Source: Cubamyces lactineus (lineage: Eukaryota > Basidiomycota > Agaricomycetes > Polyporales > Polyporaceae). Taken from it: a DNA stretch of 64,000 bases. This document shows, piece after piece, positions 12,117 to 24,205 of this stretch. Positions within the stretch are counted from its first letter, which is position 1. Each line of letters begins with the position of its first letter. The notes under the pieces are model-generated. The model was not told the DNA's origin. It saw only the letters and a program-made list of their open reading frames with translations, and did no database searches. Made by a program: the position numbers and the translations under genes. Location: positions 806,001 to 870,000 of the forward strand of contig JACDTU010000008.1 of the NCBI GenBank assembly GCA_022376465.1. Direction: 5' to 3'.

Positions 12117-12947
12117 ATCCTGCCAAATCTTTGTATCCTAGTTGTGAGTGCGGCAAGGCGCGGACCCGGCCTATACCGATGCCGGGTGTATCATAGAACC
12201 TAGGGGTCGCTTCGTACTTTGGCAGCGCAGTGACAGTTGCGGCAACCAGTTATATGAGACCAAGCATGAACCAGGCGGTAGGCTAGCAGCAGGCCTAACC
12301 CCAGCTTTGGAATACCCCGCTCCAAAATTCAGCACACCCGTCGTGCACGGGTCTTTGTACTAAGGCAAATGCACAGGGCTGCGACCGCTCGCGCAGGCTT
12401 CCGGAAGCTCGCGCGCAAGGATTCTGACTGAAGCTGTGTGATTGACTCGGACAGATGGGACTCTGCATCGTAGTTCCCGTCAGTGTCGCACAGCCTACGA
12501 GGCCACGGATATTAGCTCCGAGGCTGATCTGTACTTGCGTGTGTTATCTACTAGCCCAACATAGTGACCCGTGTTAGCACACCCTGAGGATATGACAGGA
12601 AGCAGGTCCGAAGCGAGAGCATGAAGAAAGGGCAGGGGCTGTGGAGGTTATGCCTGCGTTCTAGGGGGCGGTGACTAGCAGTTTTGATATGCGCCAATCT
12701 GGCATTCAAATGCCGGCTTGACTTTGTGTTCATGCTGAAGCGGTGAGTGCCTGAAAAAGTATCACTGCGAAGCACAGAAGCGCTGAGGCCATGATTGATA
12801 CCGTGCTCTTGTAGATTCGTAGGTATCGCAGCGCCGGAAGAATCTATAACAGTATCATAGACAGGACCATTGGGATATCTGCCTGAGTTCCGCATCGCTA
12901 CTCACGCACTCCGTCTCACTCGCGTAATACTGAGAGGAAAGCTGAAC
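12117..12947. other. Gap between array genes 5 and 6
   Basis: No gene supported. Near 12165-12195 one frame reads PAYTDAGC, which resembles the YYNNAGC block of genes 5 and 6. It may be a single decayed exon, but there are no flanking exons to confirm it. Confidence 0.35.
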
Positions 12948-14501
12948 ATGGCCCGACGTACGGCACTACTATTCGTGGTCTTGCTATTTTGTTTCGTCTA
13001 CTATGCAACTTGCAACATCCTACTGGACGTACCCGAAGCCAATACGTGCGCGGACCGTGCTACGTACTCCTGGGTCAGTCCGGTGACAGCCCAAGTGAAT
13101 GGTACAAAGTCTCACTAGTCGTAGATGTACAACAGTATGAACCAATCGCCATGCGAAGTGGCATACAGTTTGGTCGGTCTGTGCAATCTGACGCAAAGTT
13201 AGTGCAACATGTTTCTCATCTGATTTTGTTTCAACTTGGTCGCCGAGGCTGACATACCCTACACGAAAAGGCTGGTCAGACTGTGGCCTAGTGTATTGTT
13301 GTACCGTAACATACTCGCTGTACTCAGCCTGCCTGATCTGCAATGGGGAACCGACCGAATCGTGAGTGCATCCGTTACATATTCTGTATATTGCCGTAGG
13401 GTGACACCACGGTTAGCTGGCCCACATACTACAACAATGCGGGATGCGCCAAGTCATGTGGAGGTCTTGCTGGACCTGGTATATCTCCCTGGGCATCCGT
13501 ACCGTTGTTGGTAAGCCTCGCCCATACCATGCTCATAAGGACAGTCCAATTTGAATGAACCAAATGAAAACAACAGAATGGCCAGTTCGACATCCAAGCT
13601 GCACAGCAGGCAGCAGAAGGGACCCAGAGTAAGCTCTACTATGGCTTTCGAGCGAACAAGGTCGATATTGACAAATACGACATAATGTGATATCTGCCAT
13701 GACACGAATTCAGCATCGGTCGGGGACAGTTCGAGTTCGACACAGCCGATGACCACTAGCCCAATATCAACGCAATCTGCAAAGCCTTTCGGTAGCAATG
13801 CGTCGTCCGGAAGTTCGAGCTCAGAAACGTTCAAAACGCCTATCTCAGGCACGAGCCTGCCACCGGTCACAACAGACGCCATGACATCCTCAAGCCATAC
13901 CACACAAATGCAGGCTACGCAGACTACCACCGACCCCGCATACAGCGTTAATGGCACTGCGTCGCCTCCAGAACAAAGTCAGTCGGTAGCGGTAATATCA
14001 ACCGGCACCACTCCGTCCACATACTCGGACTCTTCAACGTCTGCTGAACATACACGGACCAACTCACCTGCCGCGACATCAGCATCAGTAAGCCCTCATC
14101 AAAGCGCTGGCGAAGGCCCAAAAAGGCTTGGCGGCATTGTTGGCGGCGTTGTAGGTGGGGCGGTCTTGTGCGTGTTTGCCATCTTCCTCGCCCTGTGGTC
14201 CAGACGTCATCGGCGCTGCGGCATTGCGAAGGATCAGTTGCCAGCTACCATGCAAGAAATTCCTAGACGACCGTCTGAAGAATTCGAATACGAAGGGCTA
14301 GTACCCGATATCAGAGAATCCAGCAACTCACTGCAGTACTCTGTTGTGCCTCCAGCAGAAGCTCTGCCATCCAGCTTGAGGCTATACGTACGCGTTTACC
14401 ATGCTCCGAGAGCTACACCCCAGTTGAACAAGAACCGTTTACAGGATCCCAACGATCCCAGTACCTACCCCCCGCCGCTGTCCGTGATTCACGGTGGATG
14501 A
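12948..14501 (+). CDS. Membrane glycoprotein array gene 6 (type B tail)
   Basis: Exons 12948-13073, 13125-13197, 13271-13361, 13417-13510, 13577-13628, 13714-14387, 14445-14501; 388 residues in frame. Signal peptide MARRTALLF..., then LLDVPEANTC, MYNSMNQSPCEVA, CCTVTYSLYSACLIC, YYNNAGC, ISPWASVPLL and FDIQAAQ. A long Ser/Thr stalk precedes a membrane helix (about 14125-14195) and SRRHRRC, a weaker stop-transfer than its sisters. The tail reaches LRLY and DPNDPSTYPPPLSVIHGG. The last intron (14388-14444) is 57 nt and leaves the frame open, so read-through would also be possible. It is the closest sister of gene 5. Confidence 0.83.
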
Positions 14502-15304
14502 GGAGGCGTCACCTGCGTGTTGCTCAGTTCTCTGAACGTGGAGTGGAGTTCTGCGGAACTCGGTACGCTCACCAGTTGTTGTAATCGAACACGTTGATTC
14601 CATGACGCGCCTGAGGTCACTCACGGAAATCATACTCCACCCATGTCTGTTTGCGGGTCAAAGTGTGCAAAGGCAGGTCCTCGCGGCCAGAGACGGGTCA
14701 AAGTGTATGAGACCGGACGTAGTGGACGCGGCGAACGTGTGATCGGGTGTGGCTGTGCCGAGAGTGCGGGTGGACAAGCGCTGGGCCAAGAGTGCTAGCC
14801 GGGGATCTCGGACCCGTCGCTTGAGTTCCAACCTCCAACCTGGCCTTGGGTGTTTATCTGGATTTCTCAACTTCCCCGGTCAATCCCTAGACGTCTAGTC
14901 CATCTACACTGCTGAAGCCGCTCAGTGGCTGCACTAACCACTGTCTGCACTGGCCGCATTGAGACTTGTCCCAATCTAGACCGCATGGACAAGAAAGCGC
15001 GCCTTTACCTCGGGCTTGCTGAGTGTCCTGCGACGGATTCTTCCAGGGATTTCAACTTGATACGTATCCTACAACGACGAACAAGGCATAAGCCGCCACC
15101 CGTGAGAGCCCCCATTATGATGCATCACGAAGCCCAATGGCGTACATCTCTTCTGATGAGCGTATACATACTGATCGTATACTACTCAGGGAGTACAGGA
15201 TAGTGGTCGCGACCCCCATCTATCGCTCGTATATTTGGCTACAGGGATATTTTGGGGGAATTTCGCACTCTCACTCGTACCTCGGTCTCCTTCATCGACG
15301 CTCG
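14502..15304. other. Gap between array genes 6 and 7
   Basis: No gene supported. A 12-base direct repeat, GGGTCAAAGTGT, occurs at 14655-14666 and again at 14695-14706. Its meaning is unknown. Confidence 0.45.
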
Positions 15305-16900
15305 ATGGTGCGACTGCTGACCACAGGCCGACGTATCCCTGCATATTCAGTGTGCTTGGCAATAGCCTGGAGAGGCCTGAATCATGCGCCAATATGCGCC
15401 AACGCGCAGTCGCTCGGCTTGGAAACAACTTGCTTAGACCCCAGTCCCAGTTTCTCTTGGGTAAGTTCAAGCGGCCTATCGCGAGCGATCAGTGCAGACA
15501 TAGGATCCGATTCCCCAGATGTATAACTCGGAAGGAGATTCGCCATGCGAAGTTGCGAACAACCTCCCGTATGCCTGCGGACAGTTCCAAAGTACGTCAT
15601 CCCCGCCGGCCTTGCGCGCAGAATCTGACTGTTCTGCTGCTAAGTCGGTCCCACGCTGAACAACAGTCCTTGTATTTGCAACTCCGTGACATACTCCCTG
15701 GCCTACGCGTGTCGCATATGCTCGGGTGTGCCAGACGACCAGATAACCCCGTATGATCAAGACGATTCGACCTGCAGGAGCGATTCAACCTGATCTACTG
15801 CATAGATTCAGCGACTATGCAAGCTCGTACGATTGTGAGAGCACGTCCGTCGGAAGGTGAGCATATACTTGACTTGAATCTCCTGAAGTGGCCTACTGAA
15901 GTGAACATATTCTCAATTAGTTTTCCGAAGCCCGTCCCTTCGGGAACTGTGATTCCTGCATGGGCGTACCTACCTTTGACGGTGAGTGATTCACGGTGCC
16001 AGTTGTTTATCTGCATATCTGACTGTCGCCCCCAGGACGAAGGCAAACTCGATATCACGAAGGCACAGAATGCCGCGAACGAAGGTATCAGCCTCTCTCA
16101 TCCGCTGTCTCAGCCACTTACTACCCGAGCTTGCGTTTGAATGCGCCAGGCTCTGATGATGCCTCTACTCCTTCTGTGAACCCACAGTCGTCGCAAACAT
16201 CATCTAAAGACACCAACACGTCCTTACATACTTCTACGGGCTCATCGACGTCGACACCCACTGATGTCACCCCTACTGCAGCAGGAGGACATTCCCAGAC
16301 ACATGACCACTCTAGCACTTCCACAAACGAGCCCTCGGATTCAACTGGTCATGCCACCTCAAACACGCTGCAGGCTACAGGATCTGATCCCCATGCCACC
16401 GATGCCAGTTCGTTATCAACTGTTGTGAGCACGACCACTCAAGCTAGCACGGCGACCATCACAGCCGCCGGCCCGAGCGGGGCCATCGCCACACCAGCCC
16501 CCGAGAATCCATCATCAGAGCAACGAATCTCGAAAGCAGCTGTCGCCGGGGCGATCGTGGCGGCCATCGTACTCGTGGCGTCCAGCACTATAGTGGGCCT
16601 CTGTATGTATCGTCGTTGGTCCCGCCGCCAGTCGCATAAGGCAGCGAGAGAGGCCGAACGTGGGAAGTCCCAGGAGGTAATACGGGACATCGCTCAGCCC
16701 AGTCTTGAGGCTATATCGCCCCACGACCTGAAGTTCTACGTGCGTATGCATTCATCACATCGTTCCCCGTGTATGAGTCTCATTGTGACACATCCCAGGA
16801 CCCGGATGATCCGGATACGTATCCACCTCCCATCTCGGAGATACTGCCAAAGGCCGTTCACCCTCAGCTTTCCCCCAATCGTTCTCTTGCCCAAGCATGA
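15305..16900 (+). CDS. Membrane glycoprotein array gene 7 (type B tail)
   Basis: Exons 15305-15460, 15519-15591, 15645-15750, 15806-15856, 15921-15981, 16036-16084, 16150-16739, 16799-16900; 395 residues in frame. Signal peptide, AQSLGLETTC, MYNSEGDSPCEVA, CICNSVTYSLAYACRIC, FSDYASSYDC, IPAWAYLPLT and LDITKAQ. The Thr/Ser stalk leads to a membrane helix (about 16535-16605) and RRWSRRQ. The tail is LKFY, then DPDDPDTYPPPISEI with a longer, Pro/Leu-rich end. Gene 8 is its closest relative (shared AQSLGL start, FSD-x-A exon 4, exon sizes 156, 73, 51 and 61 nt). Function unknown. Confidence 0.83.
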
Positions 16901-17561
16901 ATGTTGATTGATATCACTCATTTGGATCATTCTCGGCCTCACCCGCTCGGTACTCACTTCCCTATTGCTTTGGACCGTTCTGGCCAAGGGACTCTCTTGG
17001 TATTGGAGTTACTTATGATGGTTCTCTTTCGCATCACATCGTTTGGAATCCGCTCGTTGCATGCCGTGAAGTTTTCGGTCCCTGATGTAGTTTGATACAA
17101 CCCTACTACAGCGCTCCCTGGGAGCATCTGTGTCTACCGAATACGGTGAGCATGGGACACTCTATTTGTGTTCAAGGCGAGGTATGCGCTCACTTGATGC
17201 ACAAGCATCCGTCAAGCCGTGCGGGAGTCGGCGCGTGCTGGGTTCAATCTCAGTCCGACACTGGTTCTCGCAAATGCTAACCTGAAGGCCCAGAAACGGC
17301 GTCTTCATAACACGGCGTTCCGAATGGCTTCATAACTAATCTTTCTTCCCACCGTTGTCATGCGAGCCCTATACGCCGCCGTGTGTATTGGGCAGATAAT
17401 CACGCAGAAGCGCCCTTGCGTCGGGCGATATGCAGGGGCCTCTGATGTGGCTACTACGGATCGCAGCATCCAGGTACCGAGACGCGTACGATCAAGGCTC
17501 GTCGGAGGCCTCGTAGATAAACGTTGGGTGGTGCTCCTCACATCATGGCTCTTTTTCCACG
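16901..17561. other. Gap between array genes 7 and 8
   Basis: No gene supported. The reading frame open from 17360 is not the start of gene 8, whose signal peptide lies in another frame from 17562. Confidence 0.5.
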
Positions 17562-19329
17562 ATGAGCTTTCTGCGACCGCGGAGACCTGCATTCTCTCGT
17601 GTATCCTTTCTACTGGTAGTCTTCACCTATTATTTGCTAGGGACTGGTTTCGACTTGGGGGCGCGGGCCCAGTCACTGGGTCTGCCGCACGATTGTGCCA
17701 ACTCAAGTTACTCATGGGTAAGTCGTCCTTGATGTTCATGGCCGTGGAGCTTTCACTCACATACCTAGGAAGATGTACAACACAGCCGGTGACCCGCCAT
17801 GCGTCCTCGCTACTGACCTGCTGCGACCATGCGGGGACCTCATTAGTTCGTCTCGTCGCTTCGCATGAAGGAACGGTACTGGTCTAACCCGACTCTGCAG
17901 ATGGGCCAGAGTTGCTCAACAGCCCGTGCGTATGCAACAGCGTCTTGTACTCGTTGGACAGTGCATGCCGTTGGTGTTCGAACGAGCCGGACACTATATT
18001 GACGTAAGTACTAGGCTCTCCTTTGCGTTGGACACCGTTCGGTTCTGACCCACATACACCACACAGGTTCAGCGACTTTGCCGACTCGTTTTCGTGCACC
18101 AGCACCGTCGAGGGACAGTGAGTCCCCGCCTCACCAACATATTACGGCGATACTCAAGCGCTCAATGGCCTTGCTAGATTCCCCGAAACCATTCCCCCCG
18201 GTACACCCATCCCTTCATGGGCATATCTGCCTCTGACGGTATGGGCTCATTACAATCAACCACAGCTGAAGGCTGCCGATGATGAACTCATATTGCAATG
18301 TCGATCTAGGGCAACCAGTTCGATGTCGCAGGCGCAGAGCGGATGATGCTCTCTCGTAAGTCGGGTGTATCTGGCAGAATTCCGTACTAACGACAAGGTG
18401 AACGGTTCTGGTCCCCGCATGTCTACCTCACCAGCTGGCTCCGATTCAGTGGATCCGACCGGATCTGAAGGGAACCCTGCGCCCCCAGACGACTCCACTG
18501 GTACCTCGACTACTACCAGCAAAGGATCAACATCGTCCTCCACACTCGTTACCCAACACACTCCTTCGACCGGCACCTCAACCCAACATACCACTAGTAC
18601 TGCTTCGCCTGCTCCAGTGTCAGAATCGACGCCGTCAGATACCTCTGGGGCCAACTCCTCCCACAACCACACCACCACGAACTCGCACCCAGATACAGGC
18701 AGCGCGTCCTCAAACGCGACCACGACGTCGTCTGGCAGCTCCACAACAAGTAACCAGCGCAGCACGCCGTCTTCTTATCCTACCGCGACCAATGGCTCTA
18801 ACGAGCCGTCTCCACTGGCAGGTGTCCCAACAGTCGCAGGCAACGCGTCTACGACGACCCCGACGGGCGGGCCGGGCAAGCATTCCTCCAATCACCTCGC
18901 CGCTATCATCGGAGGTGTAGTAGGCGGCGTGTGCGCGGTCGCCATCCTGGTCATGCTTGGTCTCTTCCTCGTCCGGCGTCGGCGTCGGCGCCGCCATGAT
19001 GATGGTGCTGGACCCGGAATACAACGACGACTGTCGCGTCGGAAGCACGGATTACCGTTCGGACCTCAGCATGAAACGTCTGTCACCCAACAAATGTGGA
19101 GCGACGACAAAGGGGCCTCGACAGTCGTCTTCAAGCTCTACGTGGGTGTCACTTCAGTACCTCGTCCAGTTTCCGATGCCAGATTCGCGACTCACTACTT
19201 TGTTGCCAACAGAACCCAGATGACCCGAGCACATACCCGCCGCCGCTCTCGGAGATCCATTCCGATTCCAAACTCTCAACTTACCCTGGCGGTTATCTTG
19301 AGATTTCCGGTGACGCTGTGAAGGTTTGA
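17562..19329 (+). CDS. Membrane glycoprotein array gene 8 (type B tail)
   Basis: Exons 17562-17717, 17773-17845, 17901-18003, 18067-18117, 18178-18238, 18310-18355, 18435-19141, 19213-19329; 437 residues in frame. The start at 17562 gives a basic, then hydrophobic signal peptide ending in ARAQSLGLPHDC, matching gene 7. Motifs: MYNTAGDPPCVLA, CVCNSVLYSLDSACRWC, FSDFADSFSC, IPSWAYLPLT, FDVAGAE. The stalk is the longest in the array. A glycine-rich membrane helix (about 18895-18970) is followed by RRRRRRR. The tail is FKLY, then NPDDPSTYPPPLSEIH, extended by about 20 residues. It ends the array on the right. Function unknown. Confidence 0.83.
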
Positions 19330-20336
19330 GCTAGTACTGCGGATTTGCGATCGTACAGTTTAGCTTGAGCCTAACCTGTCGGCGTTGTACGTGGGCTGAA
19401 CAGTAGCAAATGCATGTGATGTACGCAGTGGAGGATGTAGTGATCTTGCTAGGTATTCATATCGCATCGTCTGATTTGGCCTTCTGGTACCACTAGTCAC
19501 TGGTCCCGGTCGCCTGTCAGCCGTTCAAGTACTGGCACGCTCACACCAAAATCGTACGCTCGAGTCGTACGCGCGAACCCACCAAGCCATGAGCGAGGAA
19601 ACATTACCATAAATCATGTAAGGGAGCATACGAGACAATAAAACGAAAAGCATAACGCCATGTACGCACGGGCGCAAGCACCGGCACAACAGGGGCACAT
19701 CGCGTCCCGCCTGAACGTCGTCGAGTGGAGTGGAGTCTGGAGTCTGGACAGAGCGCGCGCATGACAGCGCAAAAGTACTTCGTACGGGTACCTCGTCGTA
19801 GGGCTACCATATCCGGCGTATCGAACAAACGGAATGCAGGGGGACGCAATAAAGAGGGTAATGGTACATGGCCCCGCCGCATCCCGTGCGACACCCGTCC
19901 GCGTGTCCCCCTCTCGGCCGATCAAGGCGCGCAAGGGAGGGTTGCGGAGGGACGAAGCATCAGGAGGGCGAGCCTAGGGGAGCCGCAGGCACCCGGGGCA
20001 TCGTAGGTATGAAACAGGAATCGGAACTGAACGCAAGGGAGGGGGATGGTATGGGGACACAGGGTAGTGAAGGGTTATATGATGGGGAATACAAGGAGCA
20101 GTCCGTGTGAGGGCGGGTGTGCGAGGGGGATATGGAGCGTTCAGTCCATGTGGGGGGAGGGGGGGGGGCATGATATGGATACGGGGGTGATAAAACACAG
20201 CAGACAAAGCGAGAAGTCCGTGAGATAGGAATCGACGTGAACGGCATATATGGATGTCGGTGGAACGACGCGCTGAGAACAACGATGTTGGCTGAAATGC
20301 TCCTCGAAGTATCTCCTGGTGAACTCACCCAATAAC
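19330..20336. other. Region between the array and the coiled-coil gene
   Basis: 3' sides of two converging genes. It includes a G-rich stretch near 20145-20170. No coding or RNA gene supported. Confidence 0.5.
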
Positions 20337-23300
20337 TTATATATTCAAGACCCCGGGCTGCGTCTTCTTCACTTCAAATCCGAGGCCGACTACATGAGCG
20401 GTTTGTTTGCCTCGTTTCCGCTCCTCTTCCATCCGGACGCGCAACTTCTCGAGCTGCTTCTCCTTCGGCACATACGTTCTCTCTCTCACCGGCTCTGGCT
20501 TCGCCACAGCGGTCGTAGTCGCATTCACGAAGGTAGAGTTCGTACGCGCGTGGTCGGGGGATCCTGAGCTTGACACGCTCGAGTTGCTCGGGCTGGCGTC
20601 AAAACATCCGCCGCCCGAGCGCGGGGACCACAACAGCGACGGAACGGGTATGAAGTTCGTGAGCGTCTGGAACGACAGTCGTGCGAGCGTAGGGGACATG
20701 AGCGACGGCGAGGCCGGCGTTGGAGAGGCGTGAGTGGGCTTGGGCTTGGGAGATTCAGTAGTTTGGGCGTGAGTGTTTGGACGGGAAGGAAGGGACGGTG
20801 CCCTCATAGTTGCAGCCGGGGCAGGCGGGCGGGACGTGACGGCGTCAGAGGACCTAGAAACGGGGTCGGCTGTAAACAGCAGACCGCATCAAGCAAATTA
20901 GACACACATACTCGCAAATGGAACGTTGGACGGGAGCGTACTGGAAGTGGAAGGGGACAAGACGGGGATAGCGCTGGGTCTTGGAGACGAAGGGACACGC
21001 TTGGGCTGAGGGAAGAACGAAGCAACCTTGCCCACGGAGGGAGGCGAGGGCGTCTGCGGGACAGAGACGCGGGGCTGGGGGATGAACGAAGGCGCAGGTG
21101 ACGCACGCTTAGGCGGCGGCGTCGAGAAAGTCGACGGAGAGGAACTCAGACGGGGAAGAGGAAGAGGAGTTACGGTCTTCTCCGGCGTGGAAGTCGAAGT
21201 CGCTGGGATCGGCAACTTCGAAGGGGAGGGCGACCTCAAACGAGGAATGGCGGAAGGCAGAGGGCTGCTACGCTGAGATTTGAGCTGGGGGAACGTGAAG
21301 CTGGAGTCGGCCTCGTCTTCGTCAGCGGGCTCGAAGAAACGGCCAGACTTGTTAGCAGACTCGGGCGTAGATGCCATAGTAAGATCCGGCGTGTTGCTGC
21401 CAGCATCATCGTCGGGACAGTATTCAGAGGGAGGCGGGTCGAAAACGAACTTGATCCCGCCTTCGTCCTCCTCGCCGACAAACTCCTCGTCGGCGTTGTC
21501 ATCATCGTCCTCCTCTTCATTCTCCTCTTCCTCTTCTTCTTCCTCCTCCTCTTCGGGAACAACATCGAGAATATGATGAGGGACATCAATCTCCGGCGAG
21601 ACGACAACATCGCCCACATCCGAAGGAATCATGAACGGGGGCATGTCGTCCTCACACTCAGCGAGAGCCTGAGCGAAGAGGTTCTTGCCGCTTTCGACGG
21701 AACGGAGCTTCGAGTCGAGCGGAGGCGAGTTGTCGATGTCCTCCAGGCACCCGAAGAAGCGGTCGATCTCTTCGGGCTGCCGCTGGACGACAGCAACGCC
21801 ACCAGTGTTCATAGGGAACGCCCACGTCTTCGAAAGCGACTTGTGACGTGCGTGCGTCGTCGGCTCCGCAGGGGACGGGAGTGGGGAGGGTGATGTCGAG
21901 GGCGACCGACTGATGGTCAACGCGGGCGCAGAGTCAATCGAGTCCCCAGAGAGACGAGGGGTGGTACTCCGCGAATAGTCCACGACGGAGCCGTACGACG
22001 AGGACGTCGGGAAAGCGTATTCGTCGTTCTCGTCTTCGTCCTCATACCGTGCAAGTTCGTCATCGTCATCATCGTACGTGCTCTCGTTATCCTCGTCCAC
22101 CTCCTCCACGGCCTTAAGTTCAGGACCATGGTTGTCGTCCTCAGACTCGACGTCAGTGAACGAACTCTCCGAGTCGATAGACCGGAAGCCGAGGCCGCGG
22201 CTCTTAGCGTACATCATCGTACGCGAGACAGCGCTGGAGAGCGGGTGGACCACAGAGCTGAACGGACGGGGAGTGTCGAGGAGGCCAGCGTGCTCGAGCT
22301 CGCGTTCCAGCTCCTCACGCTTCTTCCTCTCTTGAATAAGTTCCGTCCGAAGCCGCTCCGCTTCCTCTTGCGCGGCACGTAGCCGCGAAACCTCAGCATG
22401 CAAACGAGCGATCTCGTCCTGGGACTTCGCGAGCTCTTGCTCCGCAGCCTGGAATTTCGCTTGAGCCTCCTCCGCCTGCGCTGTCTTCTCGCTAAGGGTC
22501 CTCTCTAGCGCGGTTTTCTCGACCTCGAGCAGGCCTAAGCGCTGTCTTGCGACCCAAGCGTCGCGACGCTCGACTTCAAGCCGCTTGGCGTGGACGTCGA
22601 TCTGGCGCTCCATATCTGAAACACGGGTCCGCCAGCCGTCAACGTCCTTCTTGAGCTCGTCCCGCTCCGCCTTCAGGTCGGCAATGAGCTGCAACATCTC
22701 GTCAGAGGGCTCTGAAGGGTTTGCCGACACTGAAGACACGTCCGAGGCGCACGAGACGGGGCGGGACCGAGGAGCGGAGCGCTTAAGTGCGCGCTCGAGG
22801 TCGGTGATGCGCTGGACGAGCGTCTGGTGCGCCTGAAATAAAAAATGCTGTTCCGACGCAGACAGTGGGCGGCCACGAAGTTGATCCATGTCGATGCTGC
22901 TGGTGCTTGAGGTCGATGTGGATCTGCGCCGGTCAATCGTGGTTGATGTGGGTGTCATCTCCGGTGTTGGGAGTCCATACGCGGACACATGTTGAGCGTC
23001 GCCCGAGGACACATACGAAATGCTACTGCGACGGCTTGGCTGAGGGGCAGATGCGTTAGAATCCATCGACAGGTTGAGGGAAGGTCGGCGACCAAATCCA
23101 TTGGCGGAAGAAACCGGCGAGGAGGACAAGATCAGAGACTGGCGCTTGTTAACCGCCATGTTGCTGCTGAAACCTGACAGGCTCTGGGAAGATGGAAGCG
23201 TCAGAGACTTCAACCCCGGGCGAGGGCTGGGAGTAGGAGAAGGTGTTGGCAAATCCCCATTTGATGCCTGTATTGAAGTGCTCAGAGCGAGCGACAGAGG

Positions 23301-24205
23301 CCGGAGGTTGAGGCTGGCGGGCCTATGGCGAGCAGGGGCAGGGGACGGCGAGGTCACTGTAACGGCCACCTGGGACGCGACAAGCGATTCCTGTACCGGA
23401 CTCTCGACAGTCTCCTTGGTTTGTTCATCTTCTTCTTCCTCTTCTTCCTCGACGAGGGTACCGAGCAGCTCGCTCGAGGAAGATGAGGCTATGAACTTCG
23501 AATCACGCTTACTTCCCATCAACGTATTCAGTCCACCACCAAATCCAGCTCCCACTCCAGGCGGGAACGAGGGCTTAGAAGCTACAGCGCATACCATATG
23601 AGGGAACAGTGAATGCATCTGAACGAGAGATACGCACGAAATTCAAAGCTTCGCCTGGGCGCCTCAGAGGTGTCCAGCTCAGGTATCTCAACTGAAAAGT
23701 TGCCAACAGGTGTCTTCCCCTCCAGCGCCCACAGAGCGCGACGACGAACGGAGTCCCTGTCCCCCAAGTTGATGTTGTCCTCTGAGCTTGGAGCAGGAAG
23801 CGCAGGGAGAGCAATACCCATCATGTCGGCGGATTCCCGGCGAGTCGACACCGAGGAACGACGACGATGATGAGAGTTGCGCTTCGAGCCGCCAACGGAT
23901 GTCCTCGTTGGAGACTGAGGGGGAGAAACATTGGTAGATGTCGAGGAGGATAGGGAGAGTGGGGGCGGTGCGAAAGACAAAGGAGTAGAAACGGAGCTGT
24001 TACGGGAGTGGGAGCGGGAATGGCGGGAGGGCTTGGAGGCCATGGTGGCATCTGAAGGCGACGGAGGCTTGCCAAGTTTGAACGAGTTCATCTGCCGAGC
24101 ACGAGTTCGCTAAGATGGAACGTTTGGGGAGGCAAGATCGGTTAGACATACCCTCATCCGTTCGGCGTCGACGCCGTCCTCGAACGCGACTGGGGAGTGG
24201 TCCAT
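20337..24205 (-). CDS. Large coiled-coil, acidic, Ser/Pro-rich protein of unknown function
   Basis: Exons (minus) 24205-24152, 24091-23638, 23581-20908, 20853-20337; they sum to 1232 residues. The N-terminus is Ser/Arg-rich and contains RRRALWALEGKTPVGNFS, a block I recall from uncharacterised basidiomycete proteins. The middle has a long heptad region (about 22270-22810) rich in Glu, Lys, Ala and Leu, flanked by serine-rich linkers. The C-terminal half has several acidic runs (poly-Glu near 21530-21550 and 23430-23455) and many SPSP-type sites, typical of heavily phosphorylated scaffold proteins. The end (about 20337-20490) has a short basic helix, RVRMEEERKRGKQ. No catalytic domain seen. 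A scaffold or polarity role is a guess. Confidence 0.75.

Noticed and set aside
17232..17265. T-loop-like GGGTTCAATCTC that might be part of a tRNA gene
   Set aside because: No matching D-arm or acceptor stem within tRNA distance, and the T stem pairs only weakly.
17360..17887. Open frame at 17360 as the start of array gene 8
   Set aside because: It gives no cysteine or YSW motif in place; the ATG at 17562 in another frame gives a signal peptide matching gene 7.
21520..21560. CT-rich repeat as a microsatellite or CRISPR-like array
   Set aside because: It is the coding sequence of a poly-Glu run on the minus strand; no spaced repeats.
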